Below, in pieces: positions 14,396 through 15,933 of a stretch of DNA of 15,933 bases. The notes beneath the pieces were generated by a model. It was not told where the DNA came from. It did no database searches and saw only the letters and a program-made list of their open reading frames with translations. This DNA is from Clostridiales bacterium. Lineage in GTDB: Bacteria > Bacillota > Clostridia > Oscillospirales > QAMX01. The position numbers and the translations under genes were made by a program. The stretch spans positions 1 to 15,933 of the forward strand of contig QAMX01000112.1 in the NCBI GenBank assembly GCA_003149835.1, read 5' to 3'. Every line of letters starts with the position of its first letter. The stretch's first letter is position 1.

Positions 14396-15508
14396 ATGGC
14401 CGATTTGAGCGGAATTTATGCGAAAACAGGCGGGTTTATCAAGGGAATTTGTCATCCGGGCAGCGACAGAGAGGGACTGTTGAATATCGGCGTACGCTGG
14501 GTTCGGCGCGATATCCCGTATCCGTATGACGGCGACGGCAGCGCCACGCCGGCCTTTCGCGCTTACCGCGACGCCTGTGCGTATTACGCCGAGAAGGGGA
14601 TCTATACCGTCGGCATTACGCCGTACCCGCGCGATTTTATCGCGCACGGCGCAGATGTGCGGACAGAGCAGGGCCTGAAACAGGCGGAAGAGATCTGCGC
14701 GCGGCTCGCCGGAGAGCTGTCCGGAATGGTTCGCTGCTGGCAGATCACCAATGAAATGCACGTTCTGCAATTTCGCGCGCCTCTGACGGAGGAGGAGTCG
14801 GTACGTTTTATTGTCGCCTGCACCAACGGCGTGCGGCGCGGCGACCCTGCCGGAGCGGTGGGACATAACAGCTGCTGCGAGCAGTGGCTGCCGCTGTGCG
14901 CCGGGATTGAAGCCGATACCGGCGGAAGCGATTATATCGGTCTCGACTGCTACGCCGGCACATGGGGCGAGGGCGGGGTGGACAGCTATGCCGGTGAGAT
15001 CGACCGCGTATACGGGATGACGAAGCTGCCGGTCATTCTGATGGAATTCGGCTTTGCTTCTTTCGGCGAATCCATCGAAAACCATGAGGCCGAGATTCTC
15101 GCTTATCTGAACGCGCGCGGCTTTGCAGATATGCAGGATATGCTCGCGCGCGCAGACGAATTTATCGAAACCATGCCCGAGCCGATGAAAATCGTCGGCC
15201 GGCGCTGCGCGCCGGCGGATAAAGCGGATTATGCGCGCGGAGGGTTTACGCATCTGCTCAAAAAATGGTGGTACAAGGGCGACCTCCCGCATACGGAGGA
15301 GGGACAGGCCGAGTTTTACCGGACCCTGCTGCCGAAGCTGACGGCGCATCCGCATTTGGCGGGCGCGGTGATCTACTGCTGGCAGGATTCCAAAACCTGC
15401 TTCACCTGCGGGGAAGACGACTGTCCATGCGAGACGGCGTGGGGGATTACGCGCGCAGACGGCACGCATAAGCCCGCCTATGAGGCGATCGGCGAGGCGT
15501 TTCGCTGA
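14396..15508 (+). CDS. Clan GH-A-like glycoside hydrolase without signal peptide
   Basis: A 370-residue protein built like a (beta/alpha)8-barrel retaining glycosidase. E120 in 'CWQITNEMH' (NE after beta 4) would be the acid/base, and E217 in 'PVILMEFGFAS' the nucleophile after beta 7. The last strand has 'GAVIYCWQD', and the end 'AWGITRADGTHKPAYEAIGEAF' resembles the 'GL...DG..KPAY.A' finish of several clan GH-A families. The early part 'IGVRWVRRDIPYPYDGDG' is also barrel-like. No signal peptide or carbohydrate-binding module is seen, so it acts inside the cell; the substrate is unknown. C335, C338, C343 and C345 form a dense cysteine group in the last loop. ATG 14396 is chosen over GTG 14387 because AAGGTGAT (14384-14391) lies just upstream. 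It sits 60 bp after Hsp33, probably in the same transcript. Confidence 0.75.
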   Translation: MADLSGIYAKTGGFIKGICHPGSDREGLLNIGVRWVRRDIPYPYDGDGSATPAFRAYRDACAYYAEKGIYTVGITPYPRDFIAHGADVRTEQGLKQAEEICARLAGELSGMVRCWQITNEMHVLQFRAPLTEEESVRFIVACTNGVRRGDPAGAVGHNSCCEQWLPLCAGIEADTGGSDYIGLDCYAGTWGEGGVDSYAGEIDRVYGMTKLPVILMEFGFASFGESIENHEAEILAYLNARGFADMQDMLARADEFIETMPEPMKIVGRRCAPADKADYARGGFTHLLKKWWYKGDLPHTEEGQAEFYRTLLPKLTAHPHLAGAVIYCWQDSKTCFTCGEDDCPCETAWGITRADGTHKPAYEAIGEAFR

Positions 15509-15688
15509 TTTCTGCGGCGGCCGTAAAGCCGGGAAACGATGGAATTTTGCGTACAGCCCGTCTCCGCCGGCATACAGCGTTTGACCATTTCTATGAACAT
15601 GAGATGGATTTTGAGCGACAGCATATGACAGCTCAGCGCGACGGCAAGACGCTCATACGAAAAAAATGGAAAACCGCGAAAAAAGGGC

Positions 15689-15717
15689 TTGACAAATCGA
15701 GGATCTTCCTGTATAAT
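15689..15717 (+). promoter_or_regulatory. Consensus sigma-A promoter for the tRNA genes
   Basis: TTGACA (15689-15694), 17 bases, TATAAT (15712-15717): a perfect match in both hexamers and spacing. Transcription would start near 15724, 30 bases before tRNA-Val. The 180 bases between the hydrolase stop codon and this promoter contain nothing that I recognise. Confidence 0.93.
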
Positions 15718-15753
15718 ATCTAACGTCGCTTGTGTTTTGTGACCGTCAATCGC

Positions 15754-15829
15754 GGGGGTATAGCTCAGCTGGTAGAGCACTTGCCTTACAAGCAAGGGGT
15801 CACAGGTTCGAGTCCTGTTGTCCCCACCA
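15754..15829 (+). tRNA. tRNA-Val (anticodon TAC)
   Basis: A 76-base cloverleaf with an acceptor stem GGGGGTA/TGTCCCC, D stem GCTC/GAGC, anticodon stem CTTGC/GCAAG around loop CTTACAA (anticodon TAC, reads GTA/GTN valine), T stem ACAGG/CCTGT around TTCGAGT, and CCA encoded in the gene. Confidence 0.97.
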
Positions 15830-15855
15830 GATTTTCCCTTGTGATTCCCCGATAC

Positions 15856-15933
15856 GGCCCGGTAGTTCAGTTGGTTTAGAACGCTAGCCTGTCACGCTAG
15901 AGGTCGAGGGTTCGAGCCCCTTCCGGGTCGCCA
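15856..15933 (+). tRNA. tRNA-Asp (anticodon GTC)
   Basis: A 78-base cloverleaf: acceptor GGCCCGG/CCGGGTC, D stem GTTC/GAAC, anticodon stem CTAGC/GCTAG around loop CTGTCAC (anticodon GTC), T stem GAGGG/CCCTT around TTCGAGC, and encoded CCA ending exactly at the last base of the window. It lies 26 bases after tRNA-Val, so both come from the same transcript and the cluster may continue. Confidence 0.97.

Noticed and set aside
14084..15469. 461-residue minus-strand open frame opposite Hsp33 and the hydrolase
   Set aside because: The opposite strand carries two recognisable genes with ribosome binding sites; this frame has no plausible start site or domain.
15478..15795. 105-residue minus-strand frame overlapping tRNA-Val
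   Set aside because: It runs through a consensus promoter and a tRNA; not a real gene.

Overview
The window looks like part of a genome of a spore-forming, anaerobic-type Clostridia member (Bacillota) with fairly high GC. The supporting signs are a V/A-type ATPase operon, two small CotF-like spore coat proteins, a YetF/DUF421 plus DUF4363 pair, a YerC/TrpR-like regulator, Hsp33, sigma-A promoters, strong AGGAGG-type ribosome binding sites and tRNAs with encoded CCA. I cannot name the genus. No phage, insertion sequence, CRISPR array or obvious horizontally acquired island is visible.

Region by region. Positions 1-4646 hold the last five genes of a V/A-type ATPase operon in the usual bacterial order C-F-A-B-D, closed by a clear terminator (4657-4691). 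The c ring, stator and membrane a subunit lie upstream of the window, so the coupling ion cannot be read. Positions 4733-9958 form a second transcription unit: an extended -10 promoter, a 1475-residue exported and membrane-anchored multidomain protein, and a 215-residue membrane protein, ended by an unusually strong hairpin that overlaps the last stop codon. The functions of both are unknown, and this is the least explained part of the window.

Positions 10026-10650 hold two short CotF-like genes behind a candidate forespore (sigma-F/G type) promoter; the second has a distant Shine-Dalgarno sequence that a small perfect hairpin could bring next to its start. A convergent terminator region (10617-10755) separates them from a minus-strand pair, YetF/DUF421 followed by DUF4363 (12033 down to 10786), which also has a candidate sigma-F-like promoter. 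The two predicted forespore promoters in front of spore-associated families suggest that 10.0-12.1 kb is a small sporulation neighbourhood; this is inference.

Positions 12171-15508 run on the plus strand: a textbook sigma-A promoter, a YerC-like TrpR-family regulator, a translationally coupled SAM methyltransferase, the redox chaperone Hsp33 with a possible 7-codon upstream ORF, and a signal-less clan GH-A-like glycoside hydrolase with a four-cysteine cluster in its last barrel loop. A consensus promoter (15689-15717) then drives tRNA-Val(TAC) and tRNA-Asp(GTC), the latter ending exactly at the window edge.
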